Assembly: GCF_019392245.1 (NCBI RefSeq)
Contig: NZ_JAHXRL010000001.1
Coordinates: forward strand, 310,001 to 374,000
Reading direction: 5' to 3'
Origin: Sulfitobacter sp. CW3
GTDB lineage: Bacteria; Pseudomonadota; Alphaproteobacteria; Rhodobacterales; Rhodobacteraceae
DNA length: 64,000 bases
Below are positions 63,701-64,000 of this stretch, in pieces. The stretch's first letter is position 1, and every line of letters begins with the position of its first letter. The notes beneath the pieces are model-generated. The model was not told where the DNA came from. It saw only the letters and a list, made by a program, of their open reading frames with translations, and made no database searches. Made by a program: the position numbers and the translations under genes.

Positions 63701-64000
63701 ATGAACCCTATTTTTTTAGGTGTTCTGAGTGTCGGCGCGGTGGCTGCTTTTGTCATGGTCTGGATGCTGAAATACCAAAGTTTTAACGCGAAACCCTATT
63801 ACGCAATCGCCTTCGTGGCGTTGATTTGGACCCTCGTTGTCGTTGGCGCAGAAGCTGCTTCGGACAGTTTTCTATGTCAGTACCGATTGGCGATTCTGGC
63901 TTGGTTGGGCAACGCGACAGTACCGGTCGCCTGGTGTTTTTTTGTTTTTGGCTACGTCGACAATGCGTCTTGGACCAAAAAACGCAGCGTTTATTTGGTG
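63701..64000 (+). CDS. Sensor protein with 7TM histidine-kinase-type N-terminus (partial)
   Basis: 100 codons open to the right edge, beginning MNPIFLGVLSVGAVAAFVMV at ATG 63701; an in-frame ATG at 63674 would add nine residues. At least three membrane segments are visible (about 3-22, 33-50, 62-86). RLAILAWLGNATVPVAWCFF and VFGYVDNASW match the third to fourth helices of the 7TM domain in front of many histidine kinases and related regulators. The output domain is outside the window, so kinase, diguanylate cyclase or LuxR output is open. Confidence 0.7.
   Translation, partial: MNPIFLGVLSVGAVAAFVMVWMLKYQSFNAKPYYAIAFVALIWTLVVVGAEAASDSFLCQYRLAILAWLGNATVPVAWCFFVFGYVDNASWTKKRSVYLV

Overview
The window looks like chromosomal DNA of a marine Roseobacter-group alphaproteobacterium (Rhodobacterales). 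The reasons are a class II NrdJ ribonucleotide reductase as replicative enzyme, the tight ppiD-like/trpE pair, a FhuB-type fused permease, many Rhodobacterales-like proteins, a mid-50s GC feel, and the dispersed intergenic repeats often met in that order. The genus cannot be fixed from the sequence alone.

Layout. 1-9 kb is core housekeeping: an AstE/aspartoacylase-like hydrolase, trpE, a PpiD-like folding factor, an aminotransferase, gpt, fabI, pdxH, a double cold-shock protein, a DUF192 protein and tRNA-Pro(TGG). nrdJ (9.6-13.3 kb) has tandem NrdR-like boxes upstream. 13.3-31 kb is an accessory, partly decayed stretch: a candidate sRNA, a 1277-residue Ig-repeat protein with a C-terminal autotransporter-type barrel, two LysR-linked reductase loci, an MFS/MocR divergent pair, an IS1182 copy with a frameshift, an IS66 remnant, an IS3 copy carrying three tiny hairpin elements, and fragments of an MFS exporter and a serine hydrolase. 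31.3-39.8 kb is a ferric-hydroxamate-type siderophore uptake cluster (AraC regulator, TonB receptor, FhuD/B/C-like importer, fused ABC exporter-type protein).

40.4-47.1 kb is a six-gene, translationally coupled operon (binding protein, fused permease, ATPase, metallo-beta-lactamase-fold protein, histidine phosphatase, HAD phosphatase) facing a DeoR-type regulator, with TTTCG-containing palindromes between them. I infer import and dephosphorylation of a phosphorylated organic compound. 47.2-48.8 kb encodes the most striking protein: a secreted thiaminase I homologue with a C-terminal mannan-binding-lectin-like domain. Next to it lies a 2-oxoacid dehydrogenase complex with unusually split parts: E1alpha, E1beta, a free lipoyl protein, a DUF6506 protein and an E2 core without lipoyl domain. 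E1 is itself thiamine-diphosphate dependent.

53-54.3 kb holds a ZIP metal transporter and two small coupled unknown genes, then a cupin. 55-63 kb is a type I secretion locus: a 990-residue Bap/RTX adhesin with 267-bp tandem repeats, then TolC, ABC and HlyD components. The window ends inside the 5' part of a protein with a 7TM sensor-kinase-like N-terminus.

Main candidates for novelty are the thiaminase-lectin fusion, the 39-bp covarying hairpins inside the IS3 copy, the phosphatase-ABC operon, and the dispersed element family at gene ends. All functional calls rest on reading motifs by eye; no database search was run.
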